A stretch of DNA of 64,000 nt from Mangrovibrevibacter kandeliae (GCF_024519155.1 NZ_JANIFJ010000009.1:1-64000); one strand, 5' to 3'; positions 41,507-51,591 are shown, numbered from the stretch's first letter. Made by a program: numbers and translations. The notes: generated by a model not told the origin, from the sequence alone.

Positions 41507-42754
41507 ATGTCGCCGAAGCCTGAGGACAGCACGCCCGCCAGCCGCCCGAGCGAGACCGCACCGGGCTCCATCGTCATTCCGCAGATCACCATCGGCGCCT
41601 TCTGCGAGACCTCCGGCGTCGCCAACGCAGCCGGTGCGGCCGCGTCGGACCGGCGGATGCAGCGCACCCGCATGAGCGTGCAGATGGGCGGCCTGCCGGC
41701 GGCGATCGAACTCTACCGCTCCTCGCCGACTCCCAATCTCATCATCGCCGAGTCCTCTGCCGACGAGGCGACGCTGTTCGGGCAGTTGGAGGCCCTCGCC
41801 GAGCACTGCCTCACCAGCACGCGCGTCCTCGTCGTCGGCCACCGCAACGACGTGACCCTGTTTCGCGATCTCCTGGAGCGCGGCGTCAGCGACTACGTCG
41901 TCGCCCCCGTCGACGTGGTCGGCCTTGTCGGGACCATCGCCCGTCTCTATCGCGAGTCGGGCGCGCAGCGGCTCGGCAAGCTCTGCGCCTTCATCGGCAC
42001 GCGCGGCGGCGCCGGTTCCTCGACCGTCGCCCACAACACCGCCTTCGCGATCGCCGGCGAGGTCGGCCGCGACGTCCTGCTCGCCGATCTCGACCTGCCC
42101 TTCGGCACTGTCGGGCTCGACTTCAACATCGAGGCGCCGCACGGCATCCTGGACGCGATCCACGAGGCCGGCCGCCTCGACGACGTTCTGCTCGACCGCC
42201 TGATGACGATGCGCACCGAGCGGCTCAACCTCCTGACACCGCCTCTGGCGCTCGGCGGGGCCTACGATCTCAGGGAGACCGAGTTCGACGAACTCGCCGA
42301 ACTGGCACGGTCCAGCGCGCGGCTGACCGTACTGGACCTTCCGCACATGTGGACGTCCTGGGTGCGACGGCGGCTGATCGACGCCGACGAGGTGGTGATC
42401 ACGGCGACGCCCGACCTTGCGAGCATGCGCAATCTCAAGGGCATCCTTGAGTTCCTGAAGAACGCCCGGCCGCACGACGCCCCGCCGAAGCTGGTCCTGA
42501 ACCAGATCGGGCTGCCGAAGCGGGCCGAGATCAAGCCCGCCGCCTTCGCCGAAGCCGTGGGACTGCAGCTGCAGGCCGAGATCGCCTTCGACGCGAAGCT
42601 GTTCGGCGGTGCCGCCAACAACGGCCAGATGATCGGCGAAGTCGCACCGCGCTCCAGTCCCGCCCGCGCCTTCGCCGAGCTCGGCCTCGGCCTCGTCGTG
42701 GCGCGCGAGGCCAAGGTGGAGCGGCGTGGACTGAAGCGCCTTCTCAAGCGCTGA
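41507..42754 (+). CDS. cpaE: Pilus assembly ATPase-like protein CpaE
   Basis: A 415-residue protein: an N-terminal receiver-like domain (about 50-150: LIIAESS, LVVGHRNDVTLFRDLLERGVSDYVVAPVD) followed by a MinD/ParA ATPase domain with the deviant P-loop FIGTRGGAGSSTVAHN (about 161-176) and VLLADLDLPFGTVGLDFN. CpaE places the pilus machinery at its site in the cell. GGCGGAG upstream of ATG at 41507. A 265-base gap follows before cpaF. Confidence 0.92.
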   Translation: MSPKPEDSTPASRPSETAPGSIVIPQITIGAFCETSGVANAAGAAASDRRMQRTRMSVQMGGLPAAIELYRSSPTPNLIIAESSADEATLFGQLEALAEHCLTSTRVLVVGHRNDVTLFRDLLERGVSDYVVAPVDVVGLVGTIARLYRESGAQRLGKLCAFIGTRGGAGSSTVAHNTAFAIAGEVGRDVLLADLDLPFGTVGLDFNIEAPHGILDAIHEAGRLDDVLLDRLMTMRTERLNLLTPPLALGGAYDLRETEFDELAELARSSARLTVLDLPHMWTSWVRRRLIDADEVVITATPDLASMRNLKGILEFLKNARPHDAPPKLVLNQIGLPKRAEIKPAAFAEAVGLQLQAEIAFDAKLFGGAANNGQMIGEVAPRSSPARAFAELGLGLVVAREAKVERRGLKRLLKR

Positions 42755-43019
42755 GACGGGCAAGGGCGCGATACGACCGCCGGTCGGCGCGCAGGGATCA
42801 ACCGCACCCGTCGGCCGCTTCGTGCCCGATGCGCGACAGCGCTTCGGCATCCCGCGCTATCATCTTGTAACTCCATAAAATCCGAGCGTTCGGCTTCAGC
42901 CGGTATTGGGACCGATTCGTTACATTGCGATCGTCTCGGCCGGATCGGCGTTCGACCGATGTTGCGCCCCCGGACGGGGCCGGCCCCCGCCGCCCCGACG
43001 ACGTGATGTGGAGTTTTGC

Positions 43020-44438
43020 ATGTTCGGCAAGAAGCCCGATGACACCGTCCCGTGCCCGGTGCGCCAGCTGGCCGATGCGCCGCCCGTCGAACCCGCCGTT
43101 GCCGATCTCGCCGTCTCGCGCGCGCCGCGCAGCGAACGCTCCGGTCGCACCGACAAGCACTACGAGATCAAGCGCTCGATCTTCGACGCGCTGGTCGATT
43201 CGATCGACGTCGCGCTCCTGTCGACGATGCCCATCGAGCGGGCGCGCGAGGAGATCGTGCAGGTCGCCAACGACATCATCGGCGCCAAGAAGCTGCAGAT
43301 CTCGGTCGCCGAGCAGGAAGCGCTCGTCAACGACATCTGCAACGACGTGCTCGGCTACGGCCCGCTCGAGCCGCTGCTCGCCCGTGACGACATCGCCGAC
43401 ATCATGGTCAACGGCTGCGACAACGTCTTCATCGAGGTGGGCGGCAAGGTCGAGGAGACCGACATCCACTTCGAGGACAACCAACAGCTCCTCAACATCT
43501 GCCAGCGCATCGTCAGCCAGGTCGGCCGGCGCGTCGACGAATCCTCGCCGATCTGCGACGCCCGCCTGGCCGACGGCAGCCGCGTCAACGTCATCGCCCC
43601 GCCGCTCGCCATCGACGGGCCGACGCTCACCATCCGCAAGTTCAAGAAGGACAAGCTGACCCTCGATCAGCTCGTCAAGTTCGGCTCGATCTCGCCGGAG
43701 GGCGCGGAGATCCTGCGCATCATCGGGCGGGTGCGCTGCAACGTCGTGGTGTCCGGCGGCACCGGCTCGGGCAAGACGACGCTGCTCAACTGCCTCACGC
43801 GCTACATCGACCGCGACGAACGCATCATCACCTGCGAGGACTCGGCCGAACTCCAGCTGCAGCAGCCGCACGTGGTCCGCCTCGAGACCCGCCCGCCGAA
43901 CATCGAGGGCGAAGGCGAGATCACCATGCGGGCGCTCGTCAAGAACTGCCTGCGCATGCGGCCCGAGCGGATCATCGTCGGCGAGGTTCGCGGCCCCGAG
44001 GTGTTCGACCTCCTGCAGGCGATGAACACCGGCCACGACGGCTCGATGGGCACGATCCACGCCAACTCGCCGCGCGAGTGCCTGAAGCGCATGGAATCGA
44101 TGATCGCCATGGGCGGCTTCACCCTGCCGGCCCAGACGGTGCGCGAGATCATCGTCGGCTCGGTCGACGTCATCATCCAGGCGGCGCGCCTGCGCGACGG
44201 CTCGCGCCGCATCACCCACGTCACCGAGGTGGTCGGCATGGAAGGCGACGTCATCACCACCCAAGACCTCTTCGTCTACGACATCCTCGGCGAGGACGCG
44301 AACGGCAAGATCGTCGGCCGCCACCGCTCCACCGGCATCGGCCGTCCCGCCTTCTGGGACCGCGCCCGCTACTATGGCGAGGAGCAGCGCCTCGCCGCAG
44401 CCATCGATGCCGCCGAGGATGTCGACAATGCGGCCTGA
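43020..44438 (+). CDS. cpaF: Pilus secretion ATPase CpaF/TadA
   Basis: The hexameric motor that assembles Flp pili, 472 residues. The N-terminal domain (about 60-220) has [20 protein letters not shown] and [26 protein letters not shown]; the ATPase has Walker [14 protein letters not shown] (about 244-256), the Asp box [11 protein letters not shown], Walker [15 protein letters not shown] and the His box [15 protein letters not shown] six bases before ATG at 43020. The 265-base region upstream includes an A+T-richer patch near 42870-42930 that could hold an internal promoter. Confidence 0.95.
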   Translation: MFGKKPDDTVPCPVRQLADAPPVEPAVADLAVSRAPRSERSGRTDKHYEIKRSIFDALVDSIDVALLSTMPIERAREEIVQVANDIIGAKKLQISVAEQEALVNDICNDVLGYGPLEPLLARDDIADIMVNGCDNVFIEVGGKVEETDIHFEDNQQLLNICQRIVSQVGRRVDESSPICDARLADGSRVNVIAPPLAIDGPTLTIRKFKKDKLTLDQLVKFGSISPEGAEILRIIGRVRCNVVVSGGTGSGKTTLLNCLTRYIDRDERIITCEDSAELQLQQPHVVRLETRPPNIEGEGEITMRALVKNCLRMRPERIIVGEVRGPEVFDLLQAMNTGHDGSMGTIHANSPRECLKRMESMIAMGGFTLPAQTVREIIVGSVDVIIQAARLRDGSRRITHVTEVVGMEGDVITTQDLFVYDILGEDANGKIVGRHRSTGIGRPAFWDRARYYGEEQRLAAAIDAAEDVDNAA

Positions 44439-44473
44439 CGACGCCCGGCACCGGACGCGGGAGAGCCGCTGAC

Positions 44474-45475
44474 ATGGCCCTGAACCCAACGCTCCTCCTC
44501 TCGGTCCTGATCGGCATCGGCGTGCTCTGCACCTTCGGTGTCGTGGCGCCCCCGCTCTTCGCGCGGCCGAAGGCCTTCGACAGCCGGTTCTCGGCGATCG
44601 CTCAGGCCGGCACGCTCGGCGGCGCCGCTGCCGCACCCGCCCGCGCCGGCGAGAAGACCCGCAAGCGGACCATCCAGGAGACGCTGAAGGAGCTCGACGA
44701 GAAGCAGAAGTCGAAGGCGCGCCAGCGCGGCAAGCCGAGCCTGGTGATCCGCCTGCGCCAGGCGCAGCTCGACTGGTCGAAGCAGACCTATGTGGGGATC
44801 AGTGCGATGGCTGGCGTGGTCAGCGCCGCGATCGCGGCTGTCGGCGGGCTGCAGGCGCTCGCCTGTCTCGGCTTCGGCATCGCAGGCGGCCTGCTCCTGC
44901 CGCATCTCTTCGTCGGCATGCGGCGCGGCCGCCGCTTCAAGCGCTTCACAAAGGAGTTCCCGACGGCGATCGACGTCATCTCCCGCGGCATCAAGTCCGG
45001 GCTGCCGCTGGTCGACTGCATCAAGATCGTTGCCAACGAGGCCGCCGAACCGGTGCGCGGCGAGTTCAAGACGATGGTCGAAGACCAGACGCTCGGCATG
45101 CCGATGGACGAGGCGGTCGCGCGTCTCGCCGAACGGGTACCGCTGCCGGAAGCGAACTTCTTCGCCATCGTCGTCGGCATCCAGTCGCGCACCGGCGGCT
45201 CGCTGTCGGAAGCGCTCGGCAACCTCTCCAAGGTGCTGCGCGAGCGCAAGAAGATGGAGGCCAAGATCAAGGCGATGAGCACCGAGGCGAAGACCTCCGG
45301 CGGCATCATCGGCGCCCTGCCGGTGGTGGTCGCCTCGCTCGTCTGGCTGACCAGCCCCGCCTACATCGAGCTCCTCGGCACCGAGACGCTTGGCCACATC
45401 GTGCTCGGCTGCTGCGCGGTCTGGATGACGATCGGCATCCTGGTGATGCGCAAGATGATCAATTTCGACTTCTGA
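44474..45475 (+). CDS. tadB: Tad pilus inner-membrane protein TadB
   Basis: A 333-residue T2SSF-domain protein. N-terminal span (LLLSVLIGIGVLCTFGVVAPPLF), a charged cytoplasmic stretch (GEKTRKRTIQETLKELDEKQKSK), two central spans, the T2SSF domain (about 165-290: FPTAIDVISRGIKSGLPLVDCI, LPEANFFAIVVGIQSRTGGSLSEALGNLSKVLRER) and a last span. It forms the platform with TadC on which CpaF acts. ATG at 44474 is 35 bases after cpaF. Confidence 0.94.
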   Translation: MALNPTLLLSVLIGIGVLCTFGVVAPPLFARPKAFDSRFSAIAQAGTLGGAAAAPARAGEKTRKRTIQETLKELDEKQKSKARQRGKPSLVIRLRQAQLDWSKQTYVGISAMAGVVSAAIAAVGGLQALACLGFGIAGGLLLPHLFVGMRRGRRFKRFTKEFPTAIDVISRGIKSGLPLVDCIKIVANEAAEPVRGEFKTMVEDQTLGMPMDEAVARLAERVPLPEANFFAIVVGIQSRTGGSLSEALGNLSKVLRERKKMEAKIKAMSTEAKTSGGIIGALPVVVASLVWLTSPAYIELLGTETLGHIVLGCCAVWMTIGILVMRKMINFDF

Positions 45476-45484
45476 GGCCGACCG

Positions 45485-46465
45485 ATGCTCCCGTCCGCTC
45501 TCGCCGCCCTCGAACCGCAGCGACTCGTCTCGCTGTTCGCCGCGCTCGCCTGCATCGGCGCCGCGCTGATCGTCGCCTGGCCCTATCTCGGCCGCGACCG
45601 CCTCACCGAGCGCATGCGGCAGCTGGACGCGGAGCGCGAGCGCATCCGCGTGCGCGAGCGCGCCGGCCTCGATCGCGCCAAGGAGCAGTTCCTGCTGCGC
45701 GAGCCCCCGAAGAAGCTCTATCAGGTGATCGTCGAGCGCTTCAACATGGCCGGCCAGGTGGAGGACACCGAGACGGCGCAACTGCTGCGCCGCGCCGGCT
45801 ATCGCGGCCGCAGCCCGGTGGTGCGGTATCTTGCGGCACGCGTCATCGTGCCGGGCGTCTTCCTCGTCGCATCGACGATCTACACGGTCGGCATCCTCGG
45901 CGGCCAGATCTCGCTGCTGCCCAAGCTGGTCGCCATCCTCGCCGCCACCGCCTTCGGCTACTACCTGCCGGTGATCCTGCTCGCCAACCGCACCAAGAAA
46001 CGCCAGACCTCGATCCGCCGGGCCTGGCCGGAGGCGCTCGACCTGATGCTGATCTGCGTCGAGTCCGGCATGAGCATCGAGGCCGCCTTCCGCCGCGTCT
46101 CGGAGGAGATCGGCGTCCAGTCGCCCGAGCTCGCAGAGGAGCTGGTGCTGACCACCGCCGAGCTCTCCTACCTGCAGGACCGCCGCAAGGCCTTCGAGAA
46201 CCTGTCGACCCGCACCGGGCTCGACGGGGTGAAGGGCGTCGTCACCAGCCTCATCCAAGCCGAGCGCTACGGCACGCCGATCGGCCAGGCGCTGCGCGTT
46301 CTCGCCCAGGAGAATCGCGACCAGCGCATGGCCGAGGCCGAGAAGAAGGCCGCGGCGCTGCCGCCGAAGCTGACGGTGCCGATGATCGTCTTCTTCCTGC
46401 CGGTCCTGTTCGCGGTCGTCATCACCCCGGCCGTCATCCAGGTGATGCACTCGCAGCACCATTGA
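45485..46465 (+). CDS. tadC: Tad pilus inner-membrane protein TadC
   Basis: A 326-residue T2SSF-domain partner of TadB. N-terminal span, a charged segment (RERIRVRERAGLDRAKEQFLL), two spans, the T2SSF domain (about 180-300: WPEALDLMLICVESGMSIEAAFRRV, GLDGVKGVVTSLIQAERYGTPIGQALRVLAQE) and a C-terminal span. Last gene of the locus; a bidirectional hairpin follows. No pilin, prepilin peptidase or TadE/F gene is seen after it. Confidence 0.93.
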   Translation: MLPSALAALEPQRLVSLFAALACIGAALIVAWPYLGRDRLTERMRQLDAERERIRVRERAGLDRAKEQFLLREPPKKLYQVIVERFNMAGQVEDTETAQLLRRAGYRGRSPVVRYLAARVIVPGVFLVASTIYTVGILGGQISLLPKLVAILAATAFGYYLPVILLANRTKKRQTSIRRAWPEALDLMLICVESGMSIEAAFRRVSEEIGVQSPELAEELVLTTAELSYLQDRRKAFENLSTRTGLDGVKGVVTSLIQAERYGTPIGQALRVLAQENRDQRMAEAEKKAAALPPKLTVPMIVFFLPVLFAVVITPAVIQVMHSQHH

Positions 46466-46498
46466 TCCGGCGGGATAGCGGTCCTCGAGCGATCAGGC

Positions 46499-46537
46499 GC
46501 TGGAGCGGTTCAGGGTCACGCCGAACCGCGTTCCAGC
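46499..46537. terminator. Hairpin between tadC and dgcN
   Basis: Two stacked stems, GCTGGA/TCCAGC (46499-46504 with 46532-46537) and GCGGTTC/GAACCGC (46505-46511 with 46523-46529), are separated by a 2-base bulge and enclose an 11-base loop. It lies between convergent stops at 46465 and 46560, so it probably ends both transcripts; there is no U tract. Confidence 0.55.
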
Positions 46538-46559
46538 CTGCCGGCCTCGCCGGGTCGGA

Positions 46560-47573
46560 TCAGGGACGGGCGAAGACCCGCCCGACCTCCTCGACGATCG
46601 GCCGCGTGCCGTAGCGGATCGGGTCGCTCGCCGGCAGGCCGTGCTCGGCTGAAGCCGCCTCGAGGCAGGCGCGCGCCTCGTCCTCGCCGAGCTTGGCGGT
46701 GTTGATGCAGATTCCGACGCAGCGGATGTCGGGATTGGTCAGCCGGCCGAGCAGGACCGTCGCGTCCATGACCTGACGGATCGTCGGCAGCGGCGTCTCG
46801 ACGCCGCGCATCTTCGTGCGGGTCGGTTCGTGGCAGACGACGAAGGCGTCCGGCTGCGTGCCGTGCAGGAGACCGAGGGTGACGCCCGCAAAGGACGGGT
46901 GGAACAGCGAGCCCTGCCCCTCGACGACATCCCAGTGATCGGCCGCCGCATCCGGCGTCAGCCACTCGGCGGCCCCCGCGATGAAGTCGGCGACGACCGC
47001 GTCGAGCGGTACGCCGCGGCCGGAGATCAGGATGCCGGTCTGGCCCGTCGCACGGAAGTCGGCGTCGAAGCCGGCGGCGCGCATGTCGCGCTCGAGGCAG
47101 AGGGCGGCATATTTCTTGCCGACCGAGCAGTCGGTGCCGACCGCAAGCAGCCGCTTGCCGGTGCGCTTGACGCCCTTGCCGGTCGGAAAGCTGCGGCCCG
47201 GCTCGCGGATGTCGACGAGCTGTCCGCCGGTGCGGTCGGCGGCCGCGGCGACGGCCGGTAGCGAGCGCAGCCGCACGTGCAGGCCGCTCGCGACGTCCAT
47301 CCCCGCCTCCAGCGCCTCGACGATGGTGGCGATCCAGTGGTCCGGCAGGACGCCGCCGGCATTGACGACGCCGACGACCAGCGTCTTCGCGCCGGCCGCC
47401 ACTGCCTCGGCGACACCCATCTCCGGCAGGCCGAGATCGGCGCCGCAGCCGGGCAGGCGCAACTGCGCCAGGCACTGCTCGCGCCGCCAGTCGACGACGC
47501 CCTGCGCCGTCTTGGCGGCCAGCGCGTCGGGCACGTCGCCGAGGAACATGAGGTAGGGCGTCTTCAGGATCAC
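46560..47573 (-). CDS. dgcN: DgcN-type D-glutamate N-acetyltransferase (DUF1611)
   Basis: A 337-residue DUF1611 protein. The start ILKTPYLMFLGDVPDALAAKTAQGVVDWR, VVGVVNAGGVLPDHWIATIVEALEAGMDVASGLH, and the P-loop-like VGTDCSVGKKYAAL match DgcN, reported to acetylate D-glutamate as the first step of its breakdown together with dehydrogenase DgcA. DgcA is not next to it here. GTG at 47573 has GGAG eight bases upstream and begins at the family's conserved start; an in-frame TTG at 47612 is less likely. It follows the LacI regulator on the same strand after 143 bases. Confidence 0.8.
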   Translation of the reverse strand: MILKTPYLMFLGDVPDALAAKTAQGVVDWRREQCLAQLRLPGCGADLGLPEMGVAEAVAAGAKTLVVGVVNAGGVLPDHWIATIVEALEAGMDVASGLHVRLRSLPAVAAAADRTGGQLVDIREPGRSFPTGKGVKRTGKRLLAVGTDCSVGKKYAALCLERDMRAAGFDADFRATGQTGILISGRGVPLDAVVADFIAGAAEWLTPDAAADHWDVVEGQGSLFHPSFAGVTLGLLHGTQPDAFVVCHEPTRTKMRGVETPLPTIRQVMDATVLLGRLTNPDIRCVGICINTAKLGEDEARACLEAASAEHGLPASDPIRYGTRPIVEEVGRVFARP

Positions 47574-47716
47574 GAGTGGCACTCCGGCAGATCGACGTGG
47601 GGTCTTCCGCAAAACCGTACATGAAACACGGCGGCTGTCGATAAGGGCGCCACGCCGCGACGGGCGGCAGACGCATCCGCCGCACCCCGGCGCTCAGCCG
47701 ACCTCCTGCCGAGAGA

Positions 47717-48730
47717 TCAGGCGGTCGCCCGCAGTCTCAGGTCCGCGTCGATCCGCAGGGTCAGCGGCGCGGCATGAGGGTCGGCCCGACGCCGGTCGAG
47801 CAGTCGGACCGCCTCGGCGGCGACGAACTCCGGCGGCTGCGCGAAGGTGGTGAGGCGATAGGCGTCCCAGGACGCCTCCGGTATATCGTCGAAGCCGATG
47901 ATCGCGACGTCCTCGGGCACCCGCAGGCCGGCGCCGATGCGCACGGCATCGACCGCGCCGAGCGCCAGGAGATCGTTGACGCAGAACACCGCGTCCGGCC
48001 GCGGCCCGGCGAGGAGCTCGGCCATCGCCTGGCGCCCGCCGGCATAGTCGGTGTCGGTGCCGCGCGCGGTGACGACCTCGAGACCGAGGCCGGCCGCCGC
48101 CTCGCGGAACGCCGTCTCCCGCTCGACGATGCTCTGCGTGCCGGAGGCCGAACCGAGGAGGCCGAGGCGCTTTGCACCGCGCTGCGCCAGATGGGTGGCG
48201 GCGCGCGCGGCGCAGGCGGCGTTGTCGACGAGGATGCCGTCGACCTCCGGATCGGAGCGGCCGATCAAGACCACCGGCTGGCCGTTGCGCCGGGCATCGG
48301 CGATCAGCGGCGCCGGCGGCGAGCCGGACATGACGATCGTCGCCTCCGCCCGGTAGCCGAGCAGGATGCGCTGGGCTGCCTCGACCTCGGGCGGCGTGTC
48401 GCCGGTGTTGACCAGCACCGGCACCGAGCCGCGTGCGATGAGCGCCTTGGCAAGTGCGGCGACGAGATGCGCCCGGAAGCCGGCCTCGGGCTTGGTGCCG
48501 ACGAGGCCGACGATGGTCGAGCGTTTGGCGAGCAGGCCGCGCGCGAGGTCGTTGACCTGGTAGCCGAGCTCCTGCGCCGCCTGCAGCACCCGGTCGCGGG
48601 TCTCCTTGCCGATGCTGGCGCCGGGGGTGAAGGCGCGCGACACGGCCGAGCGCGAGACTCCGGCGCGCCTGGCCACCTGCTGGGCACTCACGTAGCCACC
48701 GGTCCGGGCCCTGTCGCTGTCGTCGCTCAT
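47717..48730 (-). CDS. LacI-family regulator
   Basis: A 337-residue regulator: HTH and hinge helix at about 13-62 (VSAQQVARRAGVSRSAVSRAF, ETRDRVLQAAQELGYQVN), then a type-1 periplasmic-binding-protein-like sensor domain with IVGLVGTKPEAGFRAHL, VFCVNDLLALGAVDAV and AIIGFDDIPEASW. Its ATG overlaps the permease stop by one base (TGATG), so it is the fifth gene of the import operon and presumably controls it. The likely target is the palindrome at 52769-52782. Confidence 0.9.
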   Translation of the reverse strand: MSDDSDRARTGGYVSAQQVARRAGVSRSAVSRAFTPGASIGKETRDRVLQAAQELGYQVNDLARGLLAKRSTIVGLVGTKPEAGFRAHLVAALAKALIARGSVPVLVNTGDTPPEVEAAQRILLGYRAEATIVMSGSPPAPLIADARRNGQPVVLIGRSDPEVDGILVDNAACAARAATHLAQRGAKRLGLLGSASGTQSIVERETAFREAAAGLGLEVVTARGTDTDYAGGRQAMAELLAGPRPDAVFCVNDLLALGAVDAVRIGAGLRVPEDVAIIGFDDIPEASWDAYRLTTFAQPPEFVAAEAVRLLDRRRADPHAAPLTLRIDADLRLRATA

Positions 48731-49578
48731 CACCGTCCCACCCGCGCCAGGACGTCGGCGCGCAGGAAGCGCTCGACACACAACATGAACAGGATCGACG
48801 GGATCATCAGCAGCAGCGCCGTGATCGAGGCGATCTGGTAGTTGCCGCCGGCACCCGCCGTGTAGAGGAGCAGCGGCAGCGTCATGACATCGGGCGCGCC
48901 GACGAAGTAGCTGCCGGTGAATTCGTCCAGCGATTCCAGGAAGACGAAGATGCCGGCCGCCGCCAGGCCCGGCAGCGCGAGCGGCAGCGTCACGTCGACG
49001 AAGGCCCGCAGCGCCGAGGCGCCGACCGTGCGCGCCGCCTGCTCGAGTTCCGGATCGACGGCCGCGAAGGCGGCCGTGGCGATCCAGACGGCATAGACCG
49101 AGCTGTGGGTCACGTGGACGAGCACAACGCCGGTCATCGTCCCGTTCAGGCCGATCTCGTAGAACACCCGGGCGATGTTCACGTAGACCGGCAGGTTCGG
49201 AAACGCCTGCGGGATCAGGAACACGACGAGGACCAGCCCGCGGAGCGGCAGGCGCAGCCGGGCGAGCGCGTAGCCGGCCGGGACCGCCAGCGCCAGCGCC
49301 GCGATCACGGTCAGGACGGCGATCGTCACGCTGTTGCCGAGCGAGACGAGCGCCCCGCCGCGCGGCGCAAAGACCCGGCCCCAGAACTCGAACCCGTACT
49401 GGAGCGGCAAGACGTGCGGGACATACCACTTCTCGGCGAAGGCCCAGAGCACGAGGTTCGCGAGCGGCCCGAAGATGACGAAGGCCAGCAGCGCGAGGCC
49501 GAACGTGCGCGGCACCCAGCGCAGTGCATCCGCGACCTGTCCTGCGCCACGCGCGCCTCTGGCGGAAAGGCCGGTCAC
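48730..49578 (-). CDS. ABC transporter permease (second)
   Basis: A 282-residue permease of the PotC/ThiP type with six membrane spans. The EAA loop that contacts the ATPase is in ELEQAARTVGASALRAFVDVTLPLALPGLAAAG (about 180-212). GTG at 49578 overlaps the stop of the first permease gene by four bases (GTGA). It forms the channel with the first permease. Confidence 0.92.
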   Translation of the reverse strand: MTGLSARGARGAGQVADALRWVPRTFGLALLAFVIFGPLANLVLWAFAEKWYVPHVLPLQYGFEFWGRVFAPRGGALVSLGNSVTIAVLTVIAALALAVPAGYALARLRLPLRGLVLVVFLIPQAFPNLPVYVNIARVFYEIGLNGTMTGVVLVHVTHSSVYAVWIATAAFAAVDPELEQAARTVGASALRAFVDVTLPLALPGLAAAGIFVFLESLDEFTGSYFVGAPDVMTLPLLLYTAGAGGNYQIASITALLLMIPSILFMLCVERFLRADVLARVGR

Positions 49579-50483
49579 CGCGCCCGCTCCCGCGCCGCGT
49601 GACGCAGATAGATCGCCGCCGCTCCGGCGGTCATCAGGAGGCTGATCAGCCCGAGGGCATTGGCGACGCCGTAGTCGCCATAGGCATTGATGCGGAAGGC
49701 GATGTCGGCCGTCAGCATGGTCGGGGATTGGGCGTTGATCATCAGCGGCACCGACAGCACCGACATCATCGTGACGAAGGACAGGATCAGCCCCACTGCG
49801 AGCGTCGTATAGACCTGAGGCAGCAGGATCTCGAGCAGGATGCGCAGCCGCGAGGCGCCGAGATTGCGCGCCGCCTCCAGCGTGCCCCTGTCCACCGAGG
49901 CCATCGCTCCGGCGACGAGGAGGGCGACGAAGGGCGTCTGCTTCCACACGAAGGCGATGACGATGCCGCGCCAGTCGAGGAAGCTCGTCGTCTGCAGCGG
50001 GGTCAGGAGCCCGCCGGCGATCAGGATGTTGTTCATGAGCCCGTTCCTGGCGAGGAAGGTCCTCAGGATCTGTCCGACCACGATGAAGGGGATGAACAGA
50101 GGCCAGCGATAGAGCCAACGCAGCACGGCGACGGCGAGCGGATTTTCGCCCAAGGTGAGGTAACCGCCGATCGACACCGCCAGGGCTCCGATGACCCCGG
50201 TCGACAGCCCGGCGATGCACAGGGTGAACAGGATGTCGGAGCTGTAGAGCTCGAACGACTTGCCGAAATTGGACAGAGTGAAGTCGCCGTCGAGCGAAAA
50301 GGCGCCGGTGACCGAGGCGCCGAGCGGCGCGACGAAGAACAGGAGGATGGTGAGGAGCGCCGGCAGGACGAGCGCGAGGGCGAGGAGACGTTGGGACATC
50401 GGCGGGCGCACGGGTCCCTCGCCTCCGGCCACAGGGGCCGGAGGCGCGGGATCGGCTCGGTCAGTTGGCGACCTGTCGCTCAT
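49575..50483 (-). CDS. ABC transporter permease (first)
   Basis: A 302-residue permease, PotB-like, with a Pro-rich cytoplasmic N-tail (about 28 residues), six spans and an EAA loop in RGTLEAARNLGASRLRILLEILLPQVYTTLAVG. ATG at 50483 lies inside the end of the binding-protein gene and has GGAA upstream; a second ATG at 50399 would remove the tail. Works with the other permease, ATPase and binding protein of this operon. Confidence 0.9.
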   Translation of the reverse strand: MSDRSPTDRADPAPPAPVAGGEGPVRPPMSQRLLALALVLPALLTILLFFVAPLGASVTGAFSLDGDFTLSNFGKSFELYSSDILFTLCIAGLSTGVIGALAVSIGGYLTLGENPLAVAVLRWLYRWPLFIPFIVVGQILRTFLARNGLMNNILIAGGLLTPLQTTSFLDWRGIVIAFVWKQTPFVALLVAGAMASVDRGTLEAARNLGASRLRILLEILLPQVYTTLAVGLILSFVTMMSVLSVPLMINAQSPTMLTADIAFRINAYGDYGVANALGLISLLMTAGAAAIYLRHAARERAR

Positions 50484-51591
50484 AGGCTTCCAGAATCGCG
50501 TTGTTGTAGGGCGCGATCGGGAACGGCTTGCCGTTCCTGGCGAGATCCTCGGGCGTGACGTCGATGAACAGCTTGTTCCAGGTCTTCTCGTCGAGCTCGG
50601 CCTTCACCTTGTCGGCGTCGATGCCGGGGTACCAGTTGAAGCGCTTGACGATCCCCTCCGCCTGCACCTTCGGGCTGGTGGCGAGCGCCACGAACTTTTC
50701 CGCGAGGTCCGGATGGGCGGCCTTGGCCGGGATCACGTAGTGCATCGGCTGGCCCGGCATCCCCGGCGCGGGCAGCACGAGCTTGAAGCCCGGCGGCAGC
50801 TTTCCGTCGGCCTGCCAGGAATAGAACATGTCGACCCAGACGGGACCCATCGCGATCTCGCCGCGCGACAGCATGTCGAGCGTGCCGGCATTGCCCGGCG
50901 TCAGGGTGGCCGAGGTGTTGAAGTCCTTGAGCGAGGCGAGCGCCTTGTCCCACTTCCTGGTTTCGCTCTCCTCGAATGGGCCGTTCATCAGCGTCTTGGC
51001 GTCGCCCTCGCCGAAGGCATAGATCCAGCCCATCACGAAGCTGACGCCCGAGGCGCCGCCCTTGATGCCGTTGTAGCCGAACTGCCCCGGATGCTCCTTC
51101 GCCCAGTCCGCGATCTCGGCATAGGTCTTCGGCGGATTCGGCACGAGGTCGGGGTTGTAGGCGATCGCGGTCTGGCTCGAGAACATCGGCATGACGTAGC
51201 CGTCGACGTCGGTGCCGAGCGCCATCCTGGCCTTGTCGCTGGTGACGAGGTCGCCGGTCGGAATGTCCCTGCGGTAGTCCTTGAGGAGGCTCTCCTTCAG
51301 CATCGGACCGACGAACTTCTCGTGCACGACCGCGACGTCGGTGTCGAAGCTGTCGTTGCCCTTCTGCGCCTCGAAGCGCTCGAGGATCTTCTGCGACCCC
51401 GCATCGCCGGGACCGGTGCCGACGGCGCGCACCGTGTCGCCCGGGTTTTCCTTTTCGAACATCGGCCCGAGATACTGGTTGACGTAGTCCACCATGTTCT
51501 GGTCGCCGGCGGTGATGACCGTGAGTTCGGCGGCGGGAGCCGGGAGCGACATCGCTCCGAGCATCAGGACGGCCTTCAGTGCAATCTTCAT
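50461..51591 (-). CDS. ABC transporter periplasmic binding protein, family 1
   Basis: A 376-residue extracellular solute-binding protein. A short Sec signal (MKIALKAVLMLGAMSLPAPA) is followed by ELTVITAGDQNMVDYVNQYLGPMFEKENPG, a fold-start typical of the iron/putrescine/thiamine group; MFSSQTAIAYNPDLV is the hinge region. ATG at 51591 has GGAG seven bases before it; an ATG two codons upstream sits too close. The ligand is unknown; linkage to dgcN suggests a D-amino acid or related compound. Confidence 0.9.
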   Translation of the reverse strand: MKIALKAVLMLGAMSLPAPAAELTVITAGDQNMVDYVNQYLGPMFEKENPGDTVRAVGTGPGDAGSQKILERFEAQKGNDSFDTDVAVVHEKFVGPMLKESLLKDYRRDIPTGDLVTSDKARMALGTDVDGYVMPMFSSQTAIAYNPDLVPNPPKTYAEIADWAKEHPGQFGYNGIKGGASGVSFVMGWIYAFGEGDAKTLMNGPFEESETRKWDKALASLKDFNTSATLTPGNAGTLDMLSRGEIAMGPVWVDMFYSWQADGKLPPGFKLVLPAPGMPGQPMHYVIPAKAAHPDLAEKFVALATSPKVQAEGIVKRFNWYPGIDADKVKAELDEKTWNKLFIDVTPEDLARNGKPFPIAPYNNAILEAYERQVAN

